Positions 32,402 to 44,319 of a DNA stretch of 64,000 nt are shown in pieces. The notes beneath the pieces were generated by a model, which was not told the DNA's origin, searched no databases, and was given only the letters and a program-made list of their open reading frames with translations. The translations under genes were made by a program, and so were the position numbers. The DNA is taken from contig OY992536.1 in assembly GCA_963921195.1 (NCBI GenBank), positions 109,766,778 through 109,830,777 of the forward strand, written 5' to 3'. How positions within the stretch are numbered: the first letter of the stretch is position 1; the number at the start of each line of letters is the position of its first letter. The DNA comes from Pegoplata infirma. Lineage: Eukaryota > Arthropoda > Insecta > Diptera > Anthomyiidae.

Positions 32402-35290
32402 TTAGTTGTTTCTAGAAATTGGATTATTTCTAGAAATCAAAGTAAAAAGTTCATTTTTAAAACTGTTTTTTTCTGTGATGAGTTTAAGATGTATGGGTAA
32501 GTCATTCCAAAGTTTAATGGCATTAACGAAGAAAAATCTACCTGTATTTAAATAGTAGTATCTAGGAATAATTAATGTCCCTGTTCGTATAGACATGCCA
32601 AATTCAATTTTTTCATAAAGATATGATGGAGTTTTATCTGAGATTAATTTATGCAAAAACAACAAATTCCTCATGCGTAAGTAGTCATCTAAGTCACAAC
32701 CAAGTACCTTTTTGTTCCATGAAGAAATGCTACTAAAACGACGTAAACTAAAAATGTACCTTGTAGCATTGTTAAAAGATATCTGTAGTTTATGTGAAGA
32801 ATGCGAATCTAATTGACTGTAAACCTCAGCTGAGTATGTCATGTGCGGAATTATTAATTGAATTACTAATTTTTTCCTAACATCAACTGGGGTAAAACTG
32901 GACGATACTCGTAAGTTACGAAGTGTCAGAAATGTGTTACGTATTATAGTATTAACATGATCTGTACATGACAAAGTGGAGTTGATAACGAACCCTAAAT
33001 ACTTAACTTTATCAACATACTTAAGAGCAGTTTCACCCAAATAAGTTGTTGGTAATTGCTCGATGCAGGGTTTGTATCTACTGATAGGAAGTACCAGAGA
33101 CTTGCCGGGATTGAGCGTAAGCTTATTGACTTGTGCCCAATTATTCATTGCCTGTAAGTCCTCATTCAATCTGAAGCATGTGTCTTCTATAAGGCCTAAG
33201 CGATTCGAAATATATAGCTGAATATCATCAGCATATGCATGCATACGCGAATTTTTACAGACATCGAATACATCATTTATAAAAATACTAAATAATACCG
33301 GTCCTAAAACAGATCCCTGAGGAACTCCTGAATAAACTCCCCTAAGGCATGATTCCCTGTCACCTACAATGACTTTCTGGGCACGTCCTGTTAGGTAGTT
33401 TTTAAGTAGCGTAAGTGCGGAGTCCGTAAAGCCAAAGTAATATTTTAGCTTACGGATAAGCAAAGAGTGATCAACCCTATCAAATGCTTTGGAAAAATCC
33501 AGTAAGCACATTAACGTCAGATTACCCACGTCATAATCGGGTCTTATATCATCGATTACTTTTAAGACAGCTGTTGTACAGCTGTGAAATGCACGAAAAC
33601 CTGATTGAAGTGGTGATAAAAGCTTATTCGCATTAAGATACTCAGTAATTTGATTCGTCATAAGAGATTCGAAAATTTTCGCCAGTACTGACAAAATGCT
33701 GATGGGTCTGTAGTCATTTGGAACGGTTGCAGACGTAATTTTTGCCACAGGAATTACTCTGCCGATTTTCCATAATTTTGGAAAGATGGATGTGGTTATG
33801 CAATGGTTATAGATGTGGGTAAGTGGTCCTATAACAAAGGGTATTATCATTTTTAAGAATTTTATTGACACACCATCTTCACCAATGGCATTTGATTGGA
33901 CCTTCATAATAGCTTTATATACATCAACCTCAGAAAGAACATCAAATTGAAAAGTGTTTAAACTGTAGAGGGGGTTCCGAATTATGTTATTATCCCCATT
34001 GAAATTAATGTTAGCAATCGGCTCACTTCTACAAAAAAACTCATTCAACTCGTCGGGATCTAAGCTACAATCAGATGAACCTTTAGAGTGTACACCTAAT
34101 TTTTTAATATTCTTCCACAATTGGCCCGATGGTAAGGAAGTATCAAGTTTACGAGCAAAGAACGCTGTTTTTGCCCTCCTAACGATAAGATTAGATCTAT
34201 TTCTAGCCCTTGTGTATGTAACTTTGTTAGTACCGGAGGGGTTTCGCTTCCAGTTACTATAACAGTTGTTGCGCTCACGAATGGAATTCCTTACTGCCGC
34301 AGTATACCAGGGGCATGACGTATTTTTTACATAAAAGCTGCGTAATGGAACATGTCTATCATAGGCGTTCTGTAGAGTGGATAGCAAAGCATCTAACTTA
34401 CTATCGACTGAGGTATAATACCAGCAATCATTGAGATTTGAGACAGAAAGTTCGGAAAATAATAAGTTTAAATCAATTGAGCTGTAGTCCCGATATGTAA
34501 CAAGTCTTGATTTTTCGTTTCTACTTATAGTAACATTTAGTGTACAAAAAATAAGATCATGGTCAGAGACAAATGAGATTTGATCAAATAACAACAGTAG
34601 CTTAGGATCCGAAAGCAGAAAGTAGTCGAGCAAGCTGGGCCTAGAACCAGAGGAAAAATGGGTAGGCATCTGATCATTTACAATAGACAGTCCCACTGAG
34701 CTTACAGAGTCAATAAAATCCTCACTAACATTATCATCAAGCAGTAAATTTATATTAAAATCACCACCAACAACATAACAGTTATAATCAATAAGGCGGC
34801 TGTTGAGGTCTTCAAAAAATGGTTCAGGGCTGTGACTTCTGTTTGGATTGTAAACGCATGATACTAAAATCTTGTTCATAGAATCACATATTTCAACATT
34901 GATAAATTCCACATCAGAACCCCTAGATTTACTAATTAGTTTTGCCTTTAAATCGGATTTGCAATATATAGCAACACCACCACCTTTTCTTCCATCATTT
35001 CTACAATTCTGAAAGAGATTGTAGCCGTTAACCATATAATGCCTTTCCAGCACTTCATTACTGAACCAGGTTTCCGTAACACAGAACACATCAACTTGTG
35101 AATTCTCAAAAACAGATCTTACATGATCAAGCTTAAGTCCATTTAAACTTCTGGCGTTAAAATGTACTACATTAAAACCATGTCGCTGTTGACACAGTAT
35201 ATTTAACATGGCAGTGTGATTCCCGTTAACACCATTATTAATATTAAGTCGATTCATAGCAATATACAGAAAAAACAGCCTTAAAAACAT
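32402..35290 (-). CDS. LINE ORF2: endonuclease and reverse transcriptase
   Basis: 962 codons as an open frame. The true start may be Met12 (MNRLNIN, 35257) because the first 11 residues are hydrophobic and unlike the family. The N-terminal apurinic-type endonuclease shows N45 (NARSL), E73 (TETWF), YNPN (147-150), GDFNIN (176-181) and SDHDLI (242-247), all key positions present. The RT shows NDYRPISILSVLAKIFE (525-541), LLDFSKAFDRVDH (596-608, catalytic Asp), GVYSGVPQGSVLGP (651-664) and HAYADDIQLY (684-693). There is no RNase H domain. It nicks target DNA and copies its own RNA there. No stop or frameshift, so it may be active. The motif set fits the CR1/L2/Jockey superfamily; the exact clade is not settled. 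Confidence 0.93.
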   Translation of the reverse strand: MFLRLFFLYIAMNRLNINNGVNGNHTAMLNILCQQRHGFNVVHFNARSLNGLKLDHVRSVFENSQVDVFCVTETWFSNEVLERHYMVNGYNLFQNCRNDGRKGGGVAIYCKSDLKAKLISKSRGSDVEFINVEICDSMNKILVSCVYNPNRSHSPEPFFEDLNSRLIDYNCYVVGGDFNINLLLDDNVSEDFIDSVSSVGLSIVNDQMPTHFSSGSRPSLLDYFLLSDPKLLLLFDQISFVSDHDLIFCTLNVTISRNEKSRLVTYRDYSSIDLNLLFSELSVSNLNDCWYYTSVDSKLDALLSTLQNAYDRHVPLRSFYVKNTSCPWYTAAVRNSIRERNNCYSNWKRNPSGTNKVTYTRARNRSNLIVRRAKTAFFARKLDTSLPSGQLWKNIKKLGVHSKGSSDCSLDPDELNEFFCRSEPIANINFNGDNNIIRNPLYSLNTFQFDVLSEVDVYKAIMKVQSNAIGEDGVSIKFLKMIIPFVIGPLTHIYNHCITTSIFPKLWKIGRVIPVAKITSATVPNDYRPISILSVLAKIFESLMTNQITEYLNANKLLSPLQSGFRAFHSCTTAVLKVIDDIRPDYDVGNLTLMCLLDFSKAFDRVDHSLLIRKLKYYFGFTDSALTLLKNYLTGRAQKVIVGDRESCLRGVYSGVPQGSVLGPVLFSIFINDVFDVCKNSRMHAYADDIQLYISNRLGLIEDTCFRLNEDLQAMNNWAQVNKLTLNPGKSLVLPISRYKPCIEQLPTTYLGETALKYVDKVKYLGFVINSTLSCTDHVNTIIRNTFLTLRNLRVSSSFTPVDVRKKLVIQLIIPHMTYSAEVYSQLDSHSSHKLQISFNNATRYIFSLRRFSSISSWNKKVLGCDLDDYLRMRNLLFLHKLISDKTPSYLYEKIEFGMSIRTGTLIIPRYYYLNTGRFFFVNAIKLWNDLPIHLKLITEKNSFKNELFTLISRNNPISRNN

Positions 35291-35426
35291 ACATTGAAAA
35301 AGAAAAAAAAGAGTAGTATAGAAAACTAGACAGTCTTACAGGAGTTCGATTCATGTTTATAAAATTTATGAATTGTTTGCTAAAACTAAAAAATATATTT
35401 AATTTAAAAAATAATATATAATAAAT

Positions 35427-36299
35427 TTATTTAATAATCTCATCCAGGGCCTTTTCATTCGCAATATGTATTGCCGTGGTATTTTTTCGAAGACGGACGT
35501 AAACTTTTCCTCTTGCAGAAAAAACGCTTACAAATTTTCCTTTCAGTTTTTCTTGTACAGCTGATTGTAATAATTTTCTATTTTTGAGGTCTAAGCTCTC
35601 ATAAATACGAAAAGTGGTATCACTATCAAAGCCTGCAGCTCTCATAGATACTGAGCCTTGAGATAACTTACGGTAGTCAGAAAAAGCTTTTAAACAACGA
35701 TTCCTATCAAATGGTGTGTAAAATTTCACTATCACGGCAGTGTTTCTATTTTCAGGTGTTTTAGACTTAACACGAAAGATATCTCTTAATTGTGAAGGCA
35801 AGAAGTTAATTGAGTGACAAACTTGATTAAAAATACTTTTAAGGTTTTCTGATTCAGTAAAATTAATTCCAAAAATTATTGCATCACTAGTTATGTCCTT
35901 CACTGTATTGTTTACTTCTTTTGTTTTGATGTTAGTTATTTCTTTCTTTAGGTCATCAATTTCTTTTTTTAAATTGTCAAAAACTGTTAGCTCACTCTCA
36001 ATTGAGGCTATTCTATCCTCAATCTCATTTGCTCTTTCTTTAATAAGGTTTATCTCACTATCAATTTTGTTCACCAGTTTTGTTTCCAATAAAGCCAGCT
36101 CAGAGGATAACCGATTAAACATTAGATCACTGTGTGTTTGCAATCTCTCTTCCATTTGTTTCATTTCACTCAATACCGATTTAATTGTTACTGCCCCATC
36201 ATCAATTTTGGGATTTTTTAGCGAAGGAGAGTAAAACCCTTTATTTGTAGTAGATGAACGAGGGGGGGATGGCTTACGTTTAATAGCGGGAGATCCCAT
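35427..36299 (-). CDS. LINE ORF1: coiled-coil RNA-binding protein
   Basis: 290 residues. The start is basic and Pro-rich (MGSPAIKRKPSPPRSS), suited to nucleic-acid binding. Residues about 40-135 are a long heptad-rich coiled coil (MKQMEERLQTHSDLMFNRLS ... LKKEIDDLKKEITNIKTKE). The C-terminal half (about 150-285) has the look of an RRM-like plus C-terminal domain of L1-type ORF1 proteins (IFRVKS, TAVIVKFYTPFDRNRCLKAF). No CCHC zinc knuckle is seen. ORF1 proteins trimerise through the coiled coil and coat the element RNA. It precedes ORF2 by 136 bases on the same strand. The frame is intact. Confidence 0.88.
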   Translation of the reverse strand: MGSPAIKRKPSPPRSSTTNKGFYSPSLKNPKIDDGAVTIKSVLSEMKQMEERLQTHSDLMFNRLSSELALLETKLVNKIDSEINLIKERANEIEDRIASIESELTVFDNLKKEIDDLKKEITNIKTKEVNNTVKDITSDAIIFGINFTESENLKSIFNQVCHSINFLPSQLRDIFRVKSKTPENRNTAVIVKFYTPFDRNRCLKAFSDYRKLSQGSVSMRAAGFDSDTTFRIYESLDLKNRKLLQSAVQEKLKGKFVSVFSARGKVYVRLRKNTTAIHIANEKALDEIIK

Positions 36300-36701
36300 T
36301 TATTTAGTTATTGTTTTATTGCTTTTATGTTCTTTCGTAGAAGTTTAAAAAAAATTATTTGGTTTTATTTTATTTGTGAAGTGTATGTGGAAAAATATCA
36401 ATTTTTTTTTTCAAAAATTTAACACAAATTCATGCATAATGCAAATATATTAATACAAATTTTGAAAGTTCTTGAATTGTACTATTTTAAAAGTATATCA
36501 CGGATTTAAAAAGTTTTTTTAAAAAAAGGTTTTTGTGAAAAAATAACAGAGCAAATATTTTTGCGTCTTTATTACTTGAAGCGAAATAGTACCCTTCTAA
36601 AATTTTTTTATAATTTTTTCCGTTATCAGATTGAAAATGCGCGCCGACTTTTTGCTATTAGTTAACGAGATTCGCAAATATGCATTTCATCGACCCACCC
36701 T

Positions 36702-37828
36702 ACTGGACATTGAGTAATCCACCCTAAAAATTATTTTTGTTTTTTAACATGCCAAAAATCAACCGTCCTTACATCCTATTTAAAAATCATTTTTTACTTA
36801 ATTATTTTTAATTTTTTTTTTTTAAATACTAATATAAATATTATTTTTTCGAAGATAACACCAACTTATAGTTAATTGAAAATATTTTCAGAAATTGAAA
36901 ATATATATTTATAATTATTTGCAAGTTTATTTGTAATATCTAATACTATGCAAATATTGTAATCGGTATCGAAGAATTTTTTAATAAATAATTTTTATAG
37001 ACACATACTTATATTTATAATAAAAAAGTCAAATTACAACCAGTTTTACTAGTTAAGAATGTTAAAAAAAATCATTATTATCATTTATAAACAAAATTTA
37101 ACAAATTTCTCATTTTTAAAAGTTTTGAAAAATTAAACATAACAATATAAATTATTAAAAAAAAACAAATTTATTTCACGAAGACACAATATTAATTCAA
37201 TTTCAGTTTTATTTTTACAAATAAATTTTTAAAATTATTTTTTTAAATAAAAAAAAAAAAATATTTTGTAATGATGGCAAACAAAAATATTTTAATTGTT
37301 TTTAACTGCCTCAAGTTGTTTTGTAGTTTAAGTTATACAGATAAGTAATTTGTAAATTTAACAAATTTGATATAAAATAACTATGATAAATTAAATTTTG
37401 TTTATCTCAAACATGTAAAAACAATTAATAAATATATGTATATTTAATATAAACATAATCATAAATTGAAGACATTTTGTGGTTTTTAAATATTATTATT
37501 TTAACAATTACAAAACCCGGAAGATTTTATTCCAATTGAAGTTATGTATGTCTTACAATTTTTTTTTTACTTAAATTTAACAAATACTTATTTTGATTTC
37601 AATTTTTTACGAATATTTTTTGAAAAAAAATAAAAACAAAATTGTATAAATTTTTCAAAAGTCAGTCATTTAAATTTTAAATATCCCTACAATAAAAAAA
37701 AAACAAAAAACATAAACAAAAAACTTAATTCTCTAATATATCAAATTTGCAATATATCAAGGTATGATAGTATATTATATGATTGTTAAAAATTTTAATT
37801 ATTATTGCTTTTGATAAAATTACACCCT
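36702..37828. other. No feature seen
   Basis: After the 10-bp duplication at 36702-36711 the sequence is extremely AT-rich without ORFs, paired termini or RNA genes. Confidence 0.4.
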
Positions 37829-38352
37829 GTCTTCAACTGCAATAAATTTCCATGGCAATAACAAATAATGTCGGCAGAATTAATAACAAATTGCCAAGAT
37901 TGTGTTAAGGGTATGAGAACACTTATTGCATCAATATTATTGAAAAAAGTAGAAGCCAATACAGATATTTTTCAATTATTCGTCGAAGAAGGTTGATCTC
38001 TGTGGTGATTTTTAATTTTGCTTTTTGTGTATTTTCTAAAAAAACAACCAACTTATTATTATTGAAAACATTCATGTGTTAGTTTTTAGAAAAAAAAAAC
38101 AACAAAATTATTGTTTTAACACATTATATGAATATTTTGTTATGTTTTTAATACTTGGCATCCTTTTTGATTAAGGTCGAACAAAAATGGCGGTCAAATT
38201 TGACGTTTTGCTGCCGGCAATAGTTGTGAAGAAAATGGCCAAAAACCTATGGCAATATAAATTGCCGTCCAATAATACGTAGTAATTTGAATGGTAATAT
38301 AATTTTAACAATTGCTGTAACTTATATGGCAATATTTATTGCAGTTGTAGAC
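37829..38352. mobile_element. MITE with GTCTnCAACTGCAATAAAT ends
   Basis: GTCTTCAACTGCAATAAATT at the left pairs with ATTTATTGCAGTTGTAGAC at the right. TATGGCAAT/ATTGCCA motifs repeat in the arms. Confidence 0.75.
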
Positions 38353-38551
38353 TAAGTATTTTAAAAACTCACAACAAACATTGTAATGTACAAATTTTTA
38401 ATCTGGCAAAATTATAACATTTTCAAATGATCATAGTGAGTTCACTCATAGAAAAACAGAAGGTCCTCAACATGCAAAACCAAACCAATATTAGTTTTTT
38501 TAAAGTCGACTATGTAAGTATTTGGTTTTCTATATCAAGGCTAAAGCCCTG

Positions 38552-38764
38552 CTTACATCATTCCACGAGTATTAACAAAAGAACTCTTCATTTTATGAAA
38601 TATTTCAATAAATGACTTTTTGTGTTAGATAAGCGATGTTTTTTCATACAAACAGCTGTTTTTAAAAATATCTGATTGATATTGTTTATGATTTTTTGAC
38701 AGTATTAAGACTTTGGGAATATTTTACTTGCTTAAAATCCAAAGACTCGTTGGGATGATGTAAA
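38552..38764. mobile_element. MITE with TTACATCATYCC ends
   Basis: TTACATCATTCCACGAGT at the left pairs with ACTCGTTGGGATGATGTAA at the right. The interior carries no frame. Confidence 0.7.
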
Positions 38765-39072
38765 CATAACCTAAAAGAAAACTTGTTTTTGTCTACCCGA
38801 CAAAAAAAAATATTTAAATATAAAATAATTGATTACTTAAACACAATATTGGCAGTGTTCAAAAATGTTCTTCTAAAGATAAATATTGTATTCAAGCGAT
38901 TTTCAGAGACAATATAATTACATAAGTTTAAAAATTCGAGATATTTGGAAATTTCGCTATTTCTAGCTTATAGTAGTCAGAAACAGGTTTTTTAAAACAA
39001 CTAATGTACCTTCTTTGGTACTTTTCAAAAAAGTACTAAAAATAGGTTACAAAAACAAAATACACGCAAGTT

Positions 39073-39471
39073 CTTTAAAGCAGCGACAGGCAAAAGCACT
39101 ACGCGGCGTTTTTACTCTCACACCTACATGCTCTCACTCATTAAACAAAATCAAAAAAACACAATTTTCTCCTCTCTTCTTGTTTAAAATATACTTAGAG
39201 AAATAATCAATAAAGAATTTTAATGTCAAATTCTTGTTTAAGGAATACTTTTTGGTAAACCAGAATGCTTAGTTTGTCACTATTCACTAAATATTACATT
39301 GCTAGACATTTTAACCAATGTCATTTATTATCTTTTTTATTTTTTAAATGGTTAAATGTGTTATTATTTTTACTATAAGTTTCTTTAAGTGCATTGAGTA
39401 TGAGAGTGATACATGTTACACACACAAAGACAAAATATGCTAGTATGTGTTTGCCTGTCGCTGCTTTAAAG
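39073..39471. mobile_element. MITE with CTTTAAAGCAGCGACAGGC ends
   Basis: CTTTAAAGCAGCGACAGGCA at the left is the exact inverse of TGCCTGTCGCTGCTTTAAAG at the right apart from the last inner base. Inner CTCTCACTCAT/ATGAGAGTG blocks also pair. Confidence 0.85.
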
Positions 39472-39487
39472 ACATATGACGTTGGCA

Positions 39488-39786
39488 CAGACTAATACAG
39501 ACTCGACAAATATGACAGGTGTCAAAAAAGTATTTTTTAACCATATGGTTAATGTTTTCAAATTATTCTACGAATTAGGTTAGAAAGAGAAAACTGATAT
39601 AACGCGCCATAAGAAAAATGGATGCCAGATCGGTTTTTGTTGTCTCACTCACTCCTAAGTCGTAGAAAGTGTTGCCATGTTAGCGTAAAATGAACTAAAA
39701 ACCGCTGTGTTTTCTCCTAAAATCGCTTAGTTTTTCCCCATTTTTTCTTGTAAAACTCTACTGTCGAGTCTGTATTTAGTAGACTG
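39488..39786. mobile_element. MITE with CAGACTAATACAGACTCGACA ends
   Basis: CAGACTAATACAGACTCGAC at the left pairs with GTCGAGTCTGTATTTAGTAG at the right. Non-coding. Confidence 0.75.
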
Positions 39787-40087
39787 GGTCGAAATCCTAC
39801 AAAGTCTAAGGATCGATTGTCCTTAGTGCGCACTCAAAGAAAAAGCTTCTTCATATTGATGAAAAGTAACATCAATATGATGAAATGTTACATCATTTTT
39901 CGTCCAATGTAAGTTGTCATCAATATGATGAAGCGGTGTCATCAATAACATTTTTTATTTGAAAAATAAGAAAAAAAAGTAAAAAAATTTTTTTTTGTTG
40001 TTATATTTGATTTTATTTAATTTATTTTTATTAACTTACAATTGTTTGTTATTTTCTAATTTTTAAAAACTTACATCTTTTTTTCGT

Positions 40088-40165
40088 ATCCACCAAGATT
40101 AGAACGCCGGACCTCTTGTTTGTTGGGCTTAGCTTCTACCCACTTGCCTACAGAGCTTCAACAAA
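40088..40165 (-). repeat. tRNA-like (Pol III box) segment
   Basis: On the minus strand CTGTAGGCAAGTGGGTAGAAGC (A-box region) is followed by GGTCCGGCGTTCTAATC (B-box-like). No convincing cloverleaf, so probably SINE- or tRNA-derived. Confidence 0.4.
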
Positions 40166-40439
40166 TAATAACAACTAAAAGCCGTTTTGTTTGTTGTGTG
40201 CTAATAATAACGCTTAAAGTTTTTGTGTAACTATGCTTTGCTAAAAGCAGTGAGAGGGAAAGAGAGGGATATTGTACATTCATAAAATGTTTGAGTCTTT
40301 ACAAATTCCCATAAACAATCGTTATAAACATGTATATATACATATTATACATTGTATATAACGAAAAATGTTGAGTCTTCACATTTACATTTTAGAAAAC
40401 GTTATGTAACTAAGTAGTGGTGCGAGATTTTTATCTATA

Positions 40440-40515
40440 GTTGGCTGAACTAGCTAAGGCGTCGATAATAAACACTGCAACTTGGGGACCGTGGGTTCAA
40501 GTACCAGCCGGGGCG
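40440..40515 (+). repeat. tRNA-like (Pol III box) segment
   Basis: TAGCTAAGGCG (A-box-like) is followed about 45 bases later by GGGTTCAAGTACC (B-box-like), with a T run after. Probably a tRNA-derived relic inside the MITE. Confidence 0.4.
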
Positions 40516-40815
40516 GGATTTTTTTTTTTATTGTTTTTTTTTTTATTTTCTTATATTTTTTAATATATTTATTTAACATTTTTATTTATTTGAATATTAA
40601 TTTAATTATTTACAAAAAAAACATTTGAAAGGCATATTGATGACACTTTTTGAAGACATGATGAAATGTGTCATCACTTGTTTTTTCAATTTGTATGACA
40701 TGTTTCATCACATTGAAGAAAACCCTCATCAATATGATGAAATTTGTCATCAAAATTGATGACAGCAAGTGATGAAACCGTATCATCAATATGATGAAGC
40801 ATTTTTCTTTGAGTG

Positions 40816-41832
40816 CGGGAAAGTGGTAATGGGGCATTTTATGGAAGACAACTTTTTAATCGATCAAAAACTCTATTAGCGCATCGGAGGTCATAATTGA
40901 GATTTTGGTCAAAATGGCCAAATTTTCAAAAAAATTTTAAAAATATAAATTTCATTTTCTTGCTTAATAAATTTTTTTTTTTATTGCATTTGATACTAAT
41001 AACTTATGTATTAAATATTGGAATTTTATGCCATCATTAACATATTTTTATTTAAGATACAAAAAAAAATTATATTTTTGACGCGGTTCTAAAAACCACT
41101 TTTTTTTAATAAATTTTTTTTTTTATTAAAATTGCAAAATATATCGATTTTATTACTCAATGTTATTGAAAACATCATAAAGCCTTAAGATTTAAAATTT
41201 TGCGAAAATCCGTTAGGTAGTTTTTTTGTGGGGAGCGGTTTCAATTGAGCGGATTTCAAGGAAATCGTATTTTTTGCCATTTTTTTGAGTTTTTATTTTT
41301 TATAAACTACATTATTGTACAAATTGACCAATATTATGCTCTATCTTGTTCCATTTGATCATGGTAACTTAGTTTTGAAACGATATATTTATAGGACATC
41401 TTTAACCCTAATCGGTCAGCGACCAAAAGTGTCCCGTACTGAGTTTTTTTTGGTTTTAACTACCAAAATTTTAATGTTTTTCACAAATAAAAAAACACAT
41501 TTTTGTATTCAAAATAGTCATAAATAATTTTTATATTTCAAGGCAACTCGCCAAAAATTTTACCAGTTTTCCAATATTTGACCACGCCTCCTAAGCCCAG
41601 TTTTTGAAAAATTGAAAAACCAAAAACGCAATTTTCTAAGTTTCATATAGGGCTATCCATACAACCTATTCAGAAGTATACGGTACACATGTTTTTTTTT
41701 CGCTGGACATTTGGTGTGGAATGCCTCATATGTTAAATGAAAAATCAGTGGAATGGTTTTTAAATAAAATTTCATTTGTTTTAAGTGAATATTCACTGGA
41801 AGTTACCTACAAAATTTTTTGAGTGTGTGTAA
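40816..41832. other. No gene seen
   Basis: AT-rich. Ends near 41825 with TTTTTTGAGTGTGTG, which may be the right end of another CACTCA-ended element whose left end I could not place. Confidence 0.35.
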
Positions 41833-41844
41833 TAAATTAAAAAA

Positions 41845-42055
41845 AATTCCAAATCCAAAGGCGGTGGGTACGTGCCCCTTGTGCCCGCCCCCTGTGCCCA
41901 CCCCCTGTATACGTCCATGCCTCAACGTCCCCACATGTCGTCCAACCAACCCAACCACTTAAGAAGGTAAAAAAAGATTCGGCACAGCCGACTTTGACAC
42001 TATCACATGTTCGAATTACAAATAGAATCTTCGAATTTCAAGCAGAGTCTTCCAA
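41845..42055. repeat. GC-rich island plus mini-me-like end and 22-base repeats
   Basis: GTGCCCCTTGTGCCCGCCCC is followed by CATGCCTCAACGTCC, then GATTCGGCACAGCCGACTTT (the right end of the 18429-type repeat) and two to three GAATTACAAATAGAATCTTC units as in 13598-15765. Confidence 0.45.
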
Positions 42056-44319
42056 TTCGAATGCACAAAAAATTAATTTTTAAAATATTTTTTTCAATTA
42101 TCGCTTAAAAATTTTCTCCACAATGAAAAACTATGGCATCTGATCTGTCTTTCACAACTTTTAAATTCACATGCAATTTTTGGAATCACATTAAATCGAA
42201 TTCGGTGTTGTTCACATGTTTATTCGAAGAATCAAATAACTTAAGGTAAAAAATTATAACGAAAATTGTGCATTCGTTTTACTTTCACCAAAAATTTTTT
42301 ATGTGAAACAAAACGAACAAAAAATTTTGGAAATAAAATCAAGAACACTCAAAAAAATCGGAAATTTTCAGTTTTATATTTTTTTATTTGAATTAATTTT
42401 TTGTAACAGCGGCCTATATGATTCCAATATTTTCAGCGATGGAAAGCTCTTATTTTAAAAATATGCATTTATATTATCTCTTTTATTATATATAACCTAA
42501 AATATTTTACGCAAATTTAAAAAATAATTATTTTTTTTCGCTTCTTTGTAGAAAAGAAAACACATGTAAACGCACTTATGTTATTAATTAAATACATATT
42601 AACTTTTAAGTTAAAAGTCTTGTTATTCATTTAATAATTTTATTTTTAATAATAATGTTAGATATTTTAATCCAATTAAAGATTATTGTTAAAAAACTTG
42701 ACTGCTACATTTGAACGACACCAAAAAAAATTGATAATAGAATATTATAAATTTACTTAAGAGCAGATTTATGTACACATGTAGGTATATTGAATTAAAG
42801 TTAATTAATTTTGTATCCATTTTTATACAATATTTATTTATAAGATAAGTTTGGTTATAATTACATACATAGTACATAGACAACAACTTATGTTTATAAA
42901 ATAATTATAAATCGTTGGTAAGTTTACAAATATTTTATTTTTATAATTATTACAATATTTTTAGTTGTATTATTGATAATTTCACCATTTAAATGCTGTT
43001 TTATTTTTTTATTTTAATATTTAAAAATTATTTTTTCTTATATAATATTTAATATTTTTTTTTGTTTTTTTGCAATATTTTTTGATATGACAAATGAATA
43101 TACATATTTATAAACAAAATGTTTTGGAATTTCAAAAACATGAACTAAATCAGCCTTATATGGGGAAAAAAATTTTGTTTTTAATTGTATTAGTTCATTT
43201 TTATTTATTTTTTATTTATCCAATTTTAAAAAAGTAATAAAAATTTTATTCATAATTAATATAATTAAAAAGAAGCGTTTTAGAAGGCTTTGCAAATTTC
43301 TAATGATTTCAAATTTGGAAAAACTTATACCAATTCTTTAAAAATTATTTTTGTAGAGATTTAATTTTTATCTTAATTTTTTTTAGAAAACATTCTATAT
43401 ATTTTGAGTATGTTTTCTGTGTAATTTAATATGTATTTTTTTTAGTGTAGTAAATGTACCGCGCTTTTATGAATTTGAGTTTCTTTAAAATAAAGAAACT
43501 CTGGCTTAATCGTTTAAATATAACATTTTTGTTTAAAATCTATAATAATTATTTTTTCCAATTAATGTTTTTTAATTATTTATTAAGTGGTAAATACTTA
43601 ATTCTATGATTTTGTTTTTTTTTTTTGGTTTTGTACAATTTGTGCTTTATTTTCAACTCCAATTTAAATGGCTTTTATTTTTATATACAACAATTTAACA
43701 AATTTAATTGTTTTTTTCCTCTCTTCTTCTTTTTAAAATATTTTTTTTTTTTTTTTTTTTTTTTTTGTGTAAGCCCATTTAGAAAAATATGTTTTTTTTT
43801 AATTTTTCTGTTAAAAAATATTTATTATTTTAGGAATTTACAGTTATGTATCTCAGCTTTTTTTATAGGGACATTTCTTTTTCTATATTGGTTTTAATTT
43901 TTACAACATTATAAATTATTTGTACCTTCTATTAAATAGTACTCTGGATTTATATATTTTTGTTTCTAATAAGCTCTTTTTAAACAATTGTTAGATTTTT
44001 TAGAGAAAGTTTTTTCTTAGAAACCAGATTGAAAACCAATATTTTTTTTTACGATAAATCGATATTTATATGATTCTTTTAATTTTTTTTGCAAATTGAG
44101 TTCATATGGTAGTGAAAAATAAAATAGCAAAAATAAAATTAATTAAAAAATATATAAAAAAATAAAAGAAAAATTAAAAAAGTATATTCAGTAAAAAGAA
44201 AAACAAATCTATTGTGACAAAAACACTCTTATTTACCCAATTTTTGCTTACAAAAACGCATTTCGGTCTGGTTTGGGTACCCGCGTTGACCTGCAGTAAC
44301 GTTGTGGAATACACTCATT
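42056..44319. other. No feature seen
   Basis: Extremely AT-rich, with a 26-base T run near 43740. No credible gene. Confidence 0.4.

Larger units (their letters stand above)
39831..40815. mobile_element. Complete CACTCAAAGAAAA MITE with TCATCAATATGATGA repeats
   Basis: Left end CACTCAAAGAAAAAGCTTCT, right end ATTTTTCTTTGAGTG. Both arms hold multiple copies of the palindrome TCATCAATATGATGA. Two tRNA-like segments lie inside. Confidence 0.85.

Noticed and set aside
33984..34278. Short frames on both strands within the LINE
   Set aside because: Shadows of ORF2. The frame at 35893-36234 is likewise a shadow of ORF1.
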